Shown here one piece after another: positions 10,470-22,910 of a DNA stretch of 64,000 bases (within the stretch, counting starts at the first letter, position 1; every line of letters starts with the position of its first letter). The stretch covers positions 1 through 64,000 of the forward strand of contig JALQPE010001726.1 of NCBI GenBank assembly GCA_030407315.1. The letters run 5' to 3'. The translations under genes were made by a program, and so were the position numbers. The DNA comes from Asparagopsis taxiformis (Eukaryota; Rhodophyta; Florideophyceae; Bonnemaisoniales; Bonnemaisoniaceae). The notes under the pieces were generated by a model that saw nothing but the letters and a program-made list of their open reading frames with translations, was not told the origin of the DNA and made no database searches.

Positions 10470-11642
10470 GAGTCAGTACCGCCAGGCACTACAATTTACT
10501 GGTTCAGTATAGACTTCCCGGCAGTAAATTGTACTGTCTCAAGCACTAGTTCCAGGTAGTGAAATGTACTGCCACAGGTAGCACTTCCAGGTAGTACACT
10601 GCACTGCCACAGGAAGTAACTGGTACTGTCCTATGCCCCTGTCGAGTACAACACTATCAGACAGTACTTTACGCTGATCTGGACAGCTCTATAATACATC
10701 AAAATCTACTACTTTTCGTAGTGCTGTGGGGCAGCAATTCACATATCCTGGAGCAGTACAGCGTGGCAGTGATTTACACATACGCAAGTAGTAGAGCACG
10801 GCAGCACTTTCCACCACGGCAAGTAGCACGGTACGGTAGCACTTTTCGTATCATAAATCAGTACTATCAGGCAGCTTTTTCCAGAGACTATCAGCACCTC
10901 ATTTCATTGCTTTCACACATTTCGTCAGACATCATAATTTACTGTCCCCACTCGCTTCCACAGGCAGTAGAATACACAGCCTCGAAGCATGTCTGCTGTC
11001 ATCATATTCCACTGCATTACTCTACTGCCAGAACATAGACTTGTCACTACCTGTAAGTACAAAAAAAAGCAGCACCACACAGCAGCAGAAATTACTGCTT
11101 TGTCCAATAATAGAATACAGTACATTTCTCTGCCTCTGCCATGACCTGCAGGTAGTATCATACAGTACATCGGGGCACTACCTAAATATAGCAAAATGTG
11201 CTGCCGTCATTCGGGCCCGCAGCCAGCACAGCACGCTGCCGGAAACACTAGCTTCTACTGCCACACGGTGCGTCCCACGCCACCAAATAGTACTGCCGTG
11301 GGCCATATTCCTGGACAGCATATTTTACTCCCTCCCCGTGCTGCCCAAGTCAGCACAATATACTACTTTATTTTACAGGCCAATGTAGCACAAATCACTG
11401 CCAGAAAGACAATCTAAATCCAGCAACTATCACTGCCTCCCACCACTGCCTCTCGTCATACATCCAGGCAGTACTTTCTACTGCCGTCGGCAGCACATGG
11501 CCACTGCCTCCGGGCAGTGCACTGTACTGCCGGCAAGTAGGGCATTAATTTATATTTTTACAGTACTAAATTTTACTGCCTCAGGCAGTAAATTTTACTG
11601 CCGTACAGTACTGCCCCAGGCCCGATTTCAGACACAGTAGTG
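10470..11642. repeat. CAGTA / TACTG motif array (possible subterminal transposase-binding zone)
   Basis: Over about 1.2 kb the words GGCAGTA and TACTGCC, and degraded forms, recur every 20-50 bp in both orientations, often as short inverted pairs such as GGCAGTAAATTTTACTGCC (11,584-11,602). ORFs across it are low-complexity shadows. The density falls at about 11,640, where TAGTG (11,638-11,642) resembles a CACTA-type end. No matching CACTA end with a 3-bp target duplication was found on the far side of the transposase, so the element boundary is unproven. Confidence 0.6.
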
Positions 11643-11839
11643 CCTATTTTTGACCAATTTTGTCATAGTTTTCCGCTTCATCCCTTTGTATCGGTGTCGG
11701 TCGATCTTGTGTTTGCAAAAGTTACTGAATAATCCCCATGCTCACGTTGCGAGGTACAAAGCCTCTTCATCCAATACGTAGCAGTTGCGCAGTTCGTAGC
11801 GTGCGCAAGGTTTATCTCTCGATAAGATTATGGTTCGGA

Positions 11840-12256
11840 TATGAAAAGTTGGGATTCTGTAGGTGACGATAGAATCCACAGAGTGAATCGTAGAGCGTAG
11901 ATCAAAAGAACTTCGAGTAGAGAACAAAGAACATGTATTCAAGAGTGGTAGACAGTAGTAGTCCGTAAAATGGTAGAACAATGATCTGGAGAACAAAGAA
12001 CTGAAAAAAACTTGTGCTTCACTATCGACTCATGATGTGAGCAGAGGCGAGGGCTTATATACTTAGCCGACGACCGGAAGGCCGCAAGAATCATAGGTGA
12101 CTAGACAACCCAACAGCTAACGTGATTCAGTCTAATTGCGCAACCTACGATGTGGGCAACACTGGCCCGAGCACAGTTGTCGAGATCACTTAAAACAGCC
12201 ACCCAGCCGGTAAGGCGTGAGCATGGCAGTCGGATACTAACTGATTGATTTCCATA
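11840..12256 (-). repeat. copia 3' LTR (417 bp)
   Basis: Reads TATGGAAATC...TTTTCATA on the minus strand, with TATG/CATA ends. A TATATAAG box lies on the minus strand at 12,054-12,061. A purine-rich tract (AGAAAGAGAGAGTAA on the minus strand, 12,257-12,271) just upstream is the likely polypurine primer for plus-strand synthesis. It looks identical to the 5' LTR at 28,864-29,280. Confidence 0.93.
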
Positions 12257-12282
12257 TTACTCTCTCTTTCTAGAAGAGCAGA

Positions 12283-15024
12283 TTATCCCAGAGGCTTATA
12301 CTGAGAACTTGAGGCTTCTAGTTCGGGAAATCCAAATGGAAGCTTTCCAGAGTAAAGTAATAGTTGCAAAGCTTGAGTGAGCGGACTATCGGGTTTGGTG
12401 CCCGGATCAGCTAAGTTGAGACGTCCAGGAACCCAACAAATTCGGTTAGCATTGCCCACCTCAAATTGGTAACGAATGTAATTAACATCAGCACGAACAG
12501 ATCGATCAATAGATTGCCGCTGAGTGGAGAGAGAGGTATATAAGTCCTTAGAGTCGAGGATAACAATGAGCTCAACGGATAGATCCAGTAATAACGAAAA
12601 CGTGCGCTTCAGCATGATACCTTCATCAATAGCCTCACCCGCAGCTAATATCTCACCTGCTGCAATAGAGCAAACTGGTCGTTTAGATTTTTGCGAGGAC
12701 CATGAGACCGTGTGGTAGAATGAACCTTCTTGAACAGAACCAATAAGCACTCCCCACAATGTCGAAAGCTGCACGCTTTCTGAGGGTTTACCTGCATCTG
12801 CAAAGACAAGAACCGAGATCGAATATTCTTTTCCATCGCTTGGCCTTCCAAATGTGATAGTTGAACCGAGTCGCTGCAGTTCCTTCAGATTTGACCTTTG
12901 CTTAATCAGATCAGAAACAAGCAAATCGGGTAGACGTTGCTGGAGCCGACTGGAAACGGACGAACAAAAAGGCGATACAGTGGTGCCGAGCCAAACAAGA
13001 GAGCTGTTGATTGAGCAAAAAGTGTGTCGTTCGATTTGATTCATAGAGTCCGTGACTGCTTTGCGGCGGATGCGCGCTAGTGGCGCAGGTTCAATGTTGT
13101 GGAGCTTATCATCCGCATTAATAGCACACGTGAAATCATCGTTCTGAAAAATGTTAAAACCAAAGAATCTCAATATACCGGGACCATGAATCACAGTACC
13201 AAACTTGAAACGATCATTAAAATCGCTAAGAACCCTTTCAACTGCATCTTTCTCGCCAGTGGCTAGAATGTCATCAACAATCTTAGCCACAAGAACGCTT
13301 ATCTTGCCGTCAACTTTGCGATAGAACAGCTGAGGAACGTCTATAAGACGTTCTAAACCTAAATTGAGGAGCAAATTGTCCGACTGAACTTGGTACTTTG
13401 AGTTAGCATTCACTAACCCGTAGGATGCAGCTAGTAAAAGCCATAAAAACCGAAAACGATCATCCGACTCTCTAGGCGGGATAACATAGACCTCGCTCTC
13501 AGCAGAACCTGTCTGCAAAAATGCTGACTTCACACCAGCACGCGAAATGCACCACCGTCGAATAGAAGCGACAGATATCAGTATGCGGACACCAACAGGG
13601 GCACACATCGAACAATCAGAGCGTAGCTCGTGTCGAAGACTGTCTTCATTACCGTGCGGGGCTATGCGCGCTTTGAGCTTGAGGGCTTTGTCCTCATCAA
13701 TTTTGATCTTGTAAATCACATGAGATGAAATTATATTCGCATCACTTGGAACGGAAGAGCGCGGAACCACACGGACGGTACGCTTGAAGCTTTCCTCTTC
13801 CTTAGAATAAGACTGCCGTAGAACATGCGAAGGAAAGCCTTGCGCTTGATGAGCTAGAAATACCTTATTGCCAAAGTGTTCAAGCATCGATTGCAAATCT
13901 TCCTGTACGGAGCTCTTGAGCTCAAAAGCTGCCGAGGCACTGATTGTGCCTGAAGCCTGAGGGTTTCCAGAGAAGCGCCACATTTCCTTATTGATATCTA
14001 AAGTTTCCTTGTCACCGTCGTCGTAGGTAATATGGTGGTTTGTACCATCAACATGAGTAATATGACCAGCGTAGTACTGGTTATCCAGTGGCCAGAAAAC
14101 TTCAATCTGATCACCCACGGCCGGTATGACAGGCGCTAAATCTTCGTCAGTATCACCTTCAGCTGGAGCTGTTTGCTTTTCTGAATCCACAGGATGAACA
14201 TCCTGTGTGCTAGAATAGTCTTCAAGAGCGTTGGCAATTGCATCATCTAGAGTATCGATGCTTTGCTGAACCATTGATGCAAAAGAATCTCCATCTAAGG
14301 CCTTTCTTACATCTTCAAACGCAGCTCTGATGATACGTCCAGCAGATCCAGGGACAGTCACCGTACCTGTAGTGCGATCAATGGTCAGAACGGACCGAGG
14401 AGTCAGCCATTTGCCCCTCTTCTCCTTGTCACGCTTGATAAAGACTTCAACCAAATCGCCGACGGATACTTGAGTCTCAGAAGCAGCTTTAGACCGTAAA
14501 ATTCGGGTAAGCTTGCGTTTGGCTTCAAGCTGAAGCTGGGCTTCAATTAGATCAGGATCAATTTCAACAACTTGAGATGAGATTGTAACAGGACGAGTAA
14601 AGCCTTTGGCCATTTCAAAGGCAGAAAGAATGTCAGAGCCATAAAGATCGTTAGAGATACGTACCGCTTGCATGGCAGCCATCTCGGGAGCTGTGGCTTT
14701 GTCTCCTGTCAATCGCAGAAATATACTGCGGATCACACCATGCTTCGACTCGAGAACATTCTTATTATGTCGTCGCGGTGGAATGGGCTTGAACTCAATA
14801 TCCAGAGATGAGAAGTACTGCTTGCACTCGTCATGATTGAACGCAGCGTCACCAAGCACAGCAGTAGGTGGCCAGAACTGGTTAAGCCAACCAGATTCGA
14901 AAGCAAGAATAGCATCGCTCAATGAGGTACTAGGAACCAGAGAGCATGACGAGTAGCGGGAAACAGTATCCATAATATGAAACAGACATAAGTTTGCAAG
15001 ATAGAAGTGGTCAATGCAGACCAG
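12283..15024 (-). pseudogene. pol: copia pol 3' part: integrase core, reverse transcriptase, RNase H
   Basis: The minus-strand frame ends with TAA at 12,283. In order it shows the integrase DDE core (Asp in CIDHFYL, Asp in VLGDAAF, Glu in VLESKHG about 35 residues later), a linker, then RT with SAFLQTG, AASYGLVNANSKYQ and the KIVDDILATG box (Y of YVDD replaced), and RNase H with FADAGK, AAGEILAAGEA and ILDSKDLYTSL. The first RT catalytic Asp, expected as ADVKSAFLQ, is Gly here (AGVKSAFLQ at about 13,525-13,555), which should abolish polymerisation. The frame runs upstream through X sequence to 15,282, but that part belongs to the inserted LTR, not to pol. The 5' half of the gene is at 27,143-28,860. 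Confidence 0.9.
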
Positions 15025-15771
15025 TGTAGTAGGTAGAAAATCCGCAAAGCGGCAAAACCACCCTACAGGTGTCCCGAGTTTCGGTAGCGTGGTAGAGCAA
15101 GCGAATCTTGCGTCAACCGCCAATGGCGAGTATACCACGAATGGTCTTCCGGTAATGCCGGGTGAAGGTTGGGGGTGCTCACGCACGGAGTGCGTATTGA
15201 TGGAGCAGAAAGACGTAACCCGTCGAGCTGTATAGCTAAAGCTAATTCGTCCTAGAAGGATAGAAAAGAGCGATGCAAACACTGTTCAGTGGAGTCGTAA
15301 ATTCCACGTGAGTTTACGTTACCTCTAAAGGTTAAGCACTCTGGCTAATCCAGAGGCATTTTATACTAAACTAAGTTACTGTAAACAGTTAGGGTAGGTA
15401 GACAGTTAGGAATAAATATCCTTATGTGCACCAATCAGATCCCTGATTATGGCGACTGCGGGAGCCCGCGAGATCACCAACTGTTAGTGTTACAGTGTAA
15501 AGTTAGCTGAGTCAGCTTAGTTAAAATTTGCCCCTTGGGGGGTCTTTAATTGTCCCAATGGTGTAGGACCTTAGCCCTTGTAGATGGATTATACCTCCGA
15601 GGAGGATTAGAGGATAGGGATAAGGCTTCGAACTCACGAGTGACGTCTGTGTTTTCGGAAGTGGACGCGGACGTCCAGTCTCTCTAGTACGGGTCCTAGT
15701 CGGCCCCGAGATTTACTAGAACAAATGAACGTCCGCGTCCGAAAAAAATAAAAATTTTTTGGATGCGGACG

Positions 15772-16030
15772 TCCACTTTCTCTAGTACGTTCGGCGGAAT
15801 ACTAGGACCCGACATCCACTTTCTCTAGTACGTTCGGCGGAATACTAGGACCCGACATCCAATTTCTCTAGTACATTCAGCGGGATCCTAGGACCCGACA
15901 TCCACTTTCTCTAGTACGTTCGGCGGAATACTAGGACCCGACATCCACTTTCTCTAGTACGTTCGGCGGAGTACTAGGACCCGACATCCAGTTTCTCTAG
16001 TACGTTTGGCGGGATCCTAGGACCCGACAT
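15772..16030 (-). repeat. Subterminal 43-bp tandem repeat, 6 units (copy B)
   Basis: CCGACATCC recurs with exact 43-bp spacing (GACATCC or GACATTC at 15,811, 15,854, 15,897, 15,940, 15,983 and 16,026). Units alternate between TTCGGCGGAATAC and TTTGGCGGGATCC variants in the mirror order of copy C. Confidence 0.93.
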
Positions 16031-16461
16031 TCAGTATACAATATATCAGCAAAAACCGGGAGGGAAGAAATTACAGCGGATGGTAAATTGAGGGACCATA
16101 TCGGACCGTATTTTATTCTCTCATTTACGAAACTGCTGGTATACAATACGTCTCTCTAGAATAGGAAATACATATCTGGTCAGAATAGGAAATAAATACC
16201 CGGTTAGAATAGGAAATACGTATCCAGCCAGGATACGGAATATGTATCCAGCTAGAATATGGAATACGTATCCAGCCAGAATACAAAATACCTGTCAGCA
16301 TACCGTCGATCACCCATCTCCCTCACTATCGCGTTCTCCCTACCATCCGAACGCCATGCACCACCATCCGCACATACTTCAAGAACCCTCACGACCTAGA
16401 TTACAAAAAATCTGCTCCTTCCCAATACCATCCCCGCTTTCCTCGACACCACCCCAGCCCA

Positions 16462-18050
16462 TTAAATCATCAAGACATGAAACACGAACATGGTCAGCAA
16501 AATCTTACACGACTTGAAACCCACTCTTACTTCTATCGTATGCCCGAAAATATACACATACCAGAAACACCTCACAGCTTCATTCCCCATCTTCCTAGAT
16601 CCCTTCTTCACTCTCCTTGAGTCCTGCCGTTCCTGCTTCACCACTCCTGCATCACATACACAACATCAACCCCAACAGTCAGATTCAAAAGCGACGCTTA
16701 CCACGCCAGATATCTTAGAAAATCCCTTACTTACCTCTCATCCATCCTACACACAATACAAACCATGATGCAAAAACCTTGCAATGAATAATCAAAGTCA
16801 GCAGTCCATATCTTCGCAAAACAAGTCTTGGCGCTCAATGAAACTTACCTTCTGTCATCACCATTCCAGCATCACCTGCATAAAATCGAAATCAACAACA
16901 ACAGTCGGACTCAAAACCCACATGTCCCTCTCAGCATACTCTCAAAACTTCCGCACTTTCCTTCGCTCGACACAATACGCACCATGACTGGATAAGCTTC
17001 CAATGAATAAATATCGCATTAACTGCAATAGTCAGATTCGAAACAAACACTTCTCTCGATGCATACCCTCAGAACTCACTTACCCTCGTTTCATTCTACA
17101 CACAATACAGACCAAAAGTCGAAAATCTCACAACCAACAAATGAAGTCAACATTCCGCATCTTCGCACCACCGGACTGCGCGCTAAATGCAACTTACCTT
17201 CCGTCATCACCATTCCTGCATCACCTACAAAAAATCGAAATCAACAACAACAGTCGGACTGAAAACCCATGCTTCCCTCGCTGCATACCCTCAGAACTCA
17301 CTTACCCTCGTTGTATCCTGCACACAATAGAAACCATAAGTCAAAAATTGTACAAAAAAATGTAGTCAGCATTCCATATCTTCGCGCAACTTAACTAGGC
17401 GCTCAATGTAACTTACCTTCCGTCATCACCATTCCAGAATCACCTACACAAAATCAACATCAACCACAGCAGTCAGACTCAAAACCCACATTCCACTCAC
17501 TGCACCCCTCAAATGCTCGCCTACCTCCCTTCCACCCTTCAGCAAATATGCACCATGACTCACTAAGCTCCCAATAAATAAATATTGCATAAAAGACGAC
17601 AGTCAAATTTAAAACAAACACTTCCCTCGCTTCATACCCTCAGGACGCACTTAACCTCTTCATCTCGTTGCATCATACAAACAATACAACCAATAATTCA
17701 CAAATCGTGCAACGAAAAAATGTAGTCAGCATTCCATTTCATCGCAAAACCCGTCTTTCAGCTCAATGAAACTTACCTTACTTCATCACTATTCCTGCAC
17801 CACCTATACAACATCAAAATGAACCAGAACAGTCAGACTAAAAACCCATGCATCCCTTATTGCACACCCGCGAGACTCACTTACTTACCTGCCTCCCATG
17901 GTTCACAACATGCAAATCATGACTCACGAAGCTTCTAATGAATCAATATCGCATCAACGACAACAGTACGACTCAAAACACACGCTTCCCTCGCTGCATA
18001 CTCTCCAGACTGGCATACTCACCGTCGTTCTATCCTCTACACCAAACAAA
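16462..18050 (-). other. Microexon-like cassette array, copy B (reverse)
   Basis: Mirror of the copy C array. 27-nt cassettes lie at 16,849-16,875, 17,198-17,224, 17,417-17,443 and 17,777-17,803. 12-nt cassettes lie at 16,735-16,746, 17,084-17,095 and 17,306-17,317. The terminal open stretch is 16,462-16,646 (185 nt, 61 codons with stop, phase 1). At 17,084 the cassette reads ...ACGAGG before GTAAG where A and C have ...ACGAGA. Repetitive plus-strand ORFs across this region are shadows. Confidence 0.55.
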
Positions 18051-18755
18051 GGGAACACGACCAAAGAACCTCAGCCAGTGACGGCGGAGAAGTGGAATTC
18101 CACAGGTTAACCTGCGGCGTCGACTGGACAGCTTTCAACGTCAGCTTAAGTCCTGCTGTGCATACTCCATATCATCGCCGGTATTGAGATTAATAATGGC
18201 CCAAGCCATGGTCTCTGAACTCCCGAATGATGAGATCCGGATCGAGAACATCGGAATGATATAATCATATATATCACAATCCATTTGCTTCCCTTAAATG
18301 ATCCCTGTTATATCCACTGTAAAGCACAAACTTATTCCATGAAGTTCGCAGTTAATATAATTTTATTATTTCAAATGAATTAATTGAAAATCCATCTCCC
18401 ACGGCGGTCATTCGTCCTTCCAAGCGCACGTTGCCAGCAAAATGTGTGACCTAGCGGTGATGATTGATCGCTCAGGCACATTCCACCATTGGGCTGCCAG
18501 AAGTGAGCACAAAACTGATACCCACAAAACCACGAGAACATTACAAACGAGGTCTCGAACGCACATTTGGAATACAATATAAATACTATACAACAAACTC
18601 TACTCGCTATCTCAGACGACGCGGCTCACAAGTGGCGTAGTCCCAATTTTCCGTAACGCCTTTCCTGATGCTTAAAAGTAAAAAACACGTCAAAACGTAT
18701 ATCAGAAATGAGTGCGAGAGTTTTCTGCACAGAAGATGCTGAGCCACCAAATTGA

Positions 18756-20416
18756 TTTTTTGGAAATTTTAGAATTTCTGGGCTGGCCAGCAATGCAATC
18801 GAGCTGGACATCCACCGGACGTCCATTTCAGGTTGATCGTGAGAGAGTAGGGCGGGACCATGATGAAACAAGGACCAAGACCTGTCCCTGACGTGTTGAG
18901 CCTGAAATCGACCCTTCGTAAGACGCGATTTTGGCTTACAGTTGGTGCTTACAGAAGCCAGCGATGGCCCCGCTCGGGGCGTCGGATGGCTTCTTCTGGG
19001 GCCGTTGTGGCCAGATTAGATACCTTGATTTGAATTGAATTTTGAGCCATTCTCAAAAACATGCACATGTGAACATGTTTTTGAGATGGGGGTGTGCCGT
19101 ACGGCACAATCGACCCGCCCAAATCGATGATTTTTCACAATTTTTTTCTGCCCGAAATTTTAGAATTTCTGGGCTCGCCAGCAATGCAATTGAGCTGGAC
19201 ATTCACCGGACGTCCATTTCAGGTTGGTCGAGTATTGCACATGGATACAGTTTTGCAGCTATTTCTCAGCCCAACATTCTAGAATTTCAGGGCTGACCAG
19301 CAATGTAACCGAGCCGGACTTCCACTGGACGTCCATTTCAAGTTAGGCTAGTGCTGCACATTTGCTCGCATCGCAGCAACTAAGCAAGTGTTGACAGCAC
19401 CGAGATGCCATGCAGACAAGGGGGAATCGGCTGCAAACGGCTTCCCTGGTCGGCGGCTGGATGTCTGGATGTGAATGGCTGCAAGCATGGAAATCTTGCT
19501 ACCGCACAGCGCATACACACTGCAGCAGCACATCACTGACGCATGCGAAAGTTGGGTGCTGCAGTGCGTGGTTGTTTGTGTGTTTGTGTGTTTGTGTGTT
19601 TGTGTGTTTGTGTGTTTGTGTGTTTGTGTGTTTGTGTGTTTGTGTGTTTGTGTGTTTGTGTGTTTGTGTGTTTGTGTGTTTGTGTGTTTGTGTGTTTGTG
19701 TGTTTGTGTCTTTGTGTCTTTGTGTCTTTGTGTCTTTGTGTCTTTGTGTCTTTGTGTGTGTATGACGAACCTTGTGGTATCCCTAGGCGTGCACTGGTAC
19801 AAAAAGTTTGGACTGCCCCATCGGTCGTACTTTGGCGCATTTACATGCATCGGAGAACGACCAAGGAGGTAGAGCAGCAATCGCTGTTGGCTGAGCGTCC
19901 AAACTGGAGGGCTTGGGGCAATGGTTCTATAGCAGTCATTTATAGGACGCCCACCGTTGATGACTGAGATCCACGGTGGGTTTAGTATTCATGGTGTTGT
20001 CCTGCATTGGCGGACGTCGAAGACGAGTACTTCCAGTGAGCGTCCAAGGTGAACAGCTCAACAGAGGATTATGATGTGGATGTGAAGGCATGGATGAGGC
20101 CAGCAGGAACGTTTCTGCAAGATGGGCGTGAGTGGGTAAGTGAGCGGGGAGGGGCCGCTCGGGGCGCTTGGTAGCTTCTGGGGCCGTTGTGGCCAAATTA
20201 GAATCAAGCCTATGTCCGGCGGACGTCCTGAATTGCTTTATTTTTTGGGCTATTCTCAAAAACATGCACATGTGAACATGTTTTTGAGATGGGGGTGTGC
20301 CGTACGGCACTTTCGACCGCCCAAATCGATGTATTTTTGCATTTTTTTTCTGACTGAAATTTTAGAATTTCTGGGCTCGCCAGCAATGCAATTGCGCTGG
20401 TCATTCACCGGACGTC
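18756..20416 (-). repeat. Structured hairpin modules, copy B
   Basis: Four modules with AAATTTTAGAATTTCTGGGCT and GGACGTCC cores lie near 18,756, 19,163, 19,285 and 20,360. The CTCAAAAACATG hairpin occurs near 19,052 and 20,256, each next to GTGCCGTACGGCAC or its variant and GCCCAAATCGAT. TTGTGGCCA/TGGCCACAA words sit between modules. Confidence 0.85.
19575..19758 (+). repeat. TTTGTGTG / TTTGTGTC microsatellite, 23 octamers
   Basis: Twenty-three 8-bp units, the last several as TTTGTGTC. The matching sites in copies C (about 21,972-21,990) and D (61,562-61,582) have only two or three units, so the array expanded in this arm alone. ORFs reading VCLCVCVF through it are simple-repeat artefacts. 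Confidence 0.95.
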
Positions 20417-21384
20417 CATTTCCATTTCAGATCTACTGGTTGCACTAGGCCTGAAAGTGTTTCTGGATAGGGCTGAATAACGACCTGGGCAGCACGCACT
20501 GCGTAAGATGATCTGTGTTATGCAGACTGCAAGGATTTCTATGGTGATTCTGGCTGGGGAATGTGGTAAGCTTGATTGTTGCGTGGCTTTGTATCTCCTT
20601 GCCTGCCATTTTGCTTGGATATTTACACGAGCGATCAAACCGAAGACGCCGACTCGGCACAACTACCAACTCTCCTAGCTTCGAGTCAGCGCCATCTAAT
20701 TGCAACTTGTGACACTCAAGACGAATACGTTGTGCTGATCTCTGCAATGAAAATTGAGTTAGTGCTGCAGTTCTTTTGGTCGATGCCAATATGCAGGGAT
20801 ACTGTTTACACCTTTTGGGAGTCAAGAAGTTCTCGGATTGCAAATCAAATCAGATCATGGTAGAATATCTGACTTTTCTCTCGTGTAGTTGCATCAAGGC
20901 TTTAGTGGCCATTGCTAGAGAACTTTCTCCAATGCCCTTATTGCAGGATGGGCAGAAAACCCGGCCGGCTTCGAGATTGAAGAATTCATTGCGCAGATTG
21001 AATGAATGCAATTGACGGAGAATGCAGAAGTATACAATGGTATCGTTTTGCAGGGTGACGTAGGGGAAACATGTTGGGCTTGTTGGAAATGCTGAGAGCG
21101 ATGATGAGATCCAGTCGTTTCCGTCGTAGATGGCAGTGCTTATTTTCTGCACGGCTAGCTTGTCTGCTGGGCGACTGGGCGGTATTGGCGTACGATGAAG
21201 CGGGACTGGTGGTGTTTAAATGACATTTTTTGTTTGAAGATGGATGTATGTGTGCGACTAGAATGTAGTAAGAGCATGAAAATGTTTATGTTTGATGGGC
21301 GTCGCATGTTGGGGGACTTTATGTCGTGTGGGGCAATAATGTCTCAGGTATTTGAAGCAGACAGCAATCGCTTGAGCGCATATA
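20417..21384. other. Loop of the foldback palindrome
   Basis: 968 bp between the inverted arms. The left half (20,417 to about 20,884) is also present in copy D at 62,237-62,702, so it is part of the ancestral element. The right half (20,885-21,384) has no second copy in the window. No credible gene is seen; a short frame near 20,640 is open but unrecognised. Confidence 0.7.
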
Positions 21385-22910
21385 GACGTCCGGTGAATGA
21401 CCAGCGCAATTGCATTGCTGGCGAGCCCAGAAATTCTAAAATTTCAGTCAGAAAAAAAATGCAAAAATACATCGATTTGGGCGGTCGAAAGTGCCGTACG
21501 GCACACCCCCATCTCAAAAACATGTTCACATGTGCATGTTTTTGAGAATAGCCCAAAAAATAAAGCAATTCAGGACGTCCGCCGGACATAGGCTTGATTC
21601 TAATTTGGCCACAACGGCCCCAGAAGCTACCAAGCGCCCCGAGCGGCCCCTCCCCGCTCACTTACCCACTCACGCTGTTCAGCTTGGACGCTCACTGGAA
21701 GTACTCGTCTTCGACATCTGCCAATGCAGGACAACACCATGAATACTAAACCCACCGTGGATCTCAGTCATCAACGGTGGGCGTCCTATAAATGACTGCT
21801 ATAGAACCATTGTCCCAAGCCCTCCAATTTGGACGCTCAGCCAACAGCGATTGCTGCTCTACCTCCTTGGTCGTTCTCCGATGCATGTAAATGCGTCAAA
21901 GTACGACCGATGGGGCAGTCCAAATGTTTTGCACCAGTGCACGCCTAGGGATACCACAAGGTTCGTCGTGCACACACAAACACACAAACAACCACGCACT
22001 GCAGCACCCAACTTTCGCATGCGTCAGTGATGTGCTGCTGCAGTGTGTATGCGCCGTGCGGTAGCAAGATTTCCATGCTTGCAGCCATTGACATCCAGAC
22101 ATCCAGCTGCCGACCAGGGAAGCCGTTTGCAGCCGATTCCCTCTTGTCTGCATGGCATCTCGGTGCTCTCAACACTTGCTTAGTTGCTGCGATGCGAGCA
22201 AATGTGCAGCACTAGCCTAACTTGAAATGGACGTCCAGTGGAAGTCCGCCTCGGTTACATTGCTGGTCAGCCCTGAAATTCTAAAATGTTGGGCTGAGAA
22301 ATAGCTGCAAAACTGTATCCATGTGCAATACTCGACCAACCTGAAACGGACGTCCGGTGAATGTCCATCTCAATTGCATTGCTGGCGAGCCCAGAAATTC
22401 TAAAATTTCAGTCAGAAAAAAAATTGCAAAATTATATCGATTTGGGAGGTCGAAAGTGCCGTACGGCACACCCCCATCTCAAAAACATGTTCACATGTGC
22501 ATGTTTTTGAGAATGGCTCAAAATTCAATTCAAATCAGGGTGTCTAATCTGGCCACAACGGCCCCAGAAGAAGCCATCCGATGCCCCGAGCGGGGCCATC
22601 GCTGGCTTCTGTAAGCACCAACTGTAAGCAAAGCCACATCTCACGAAGGATCGATTCCAGGCTCAGGCTCAATACGCCAGGGCGAAGTTTTGGTCCTTGT
22701 TTCGACATGCTCCCACCCCACTTTCTCACGACAAACACTGCTCATCCATCATGCTGCCCATGCTACGTGCACTTTGTATGAGTAGTGAGCCCGCCTGCTT
22801 AGTTGCTGCAATGCATGGATGTGGGCAGCACACGACCAACCTGAAATGGACGTCCGGTGGATGTCCAGCTCGATTGCATTGCTGGCCAGCCCAGAAATTC
22901 TAAAATTTCC
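21385..22910 (+). repeat. Structured hairpin modules, copy C
   Basis: Modules lie near 21,385, 22,226, 22,348 and 22,848, in the mirror order of copy B. The perfect 14-bp palindrome GTGCCGTACGGCAC is at 21,491-21,504, followed by the CTCAAAAACATG hairpin; the same pair recurs near 22,457-22,512. Confidence 0.85.

Noticed and set aside
11638..11642. TAGTG as the certain right end of a CACTA element
   Set aside because: No CACTA partner with the same 3-bp flank was found beyond the transposase.
15025..15282. N-terminal part of the 999-codon copia pol ORF
   Set aside because: This part belongs to the inserted X LTR and recurs at 55,224-55,480; it is a chance in-frame fusion.
19410..19967. 185-codon ORF with VCLCVCVF repeats
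   Set aside because: It is translation of the TTTGTGTG microsatellite and is open in several frames.
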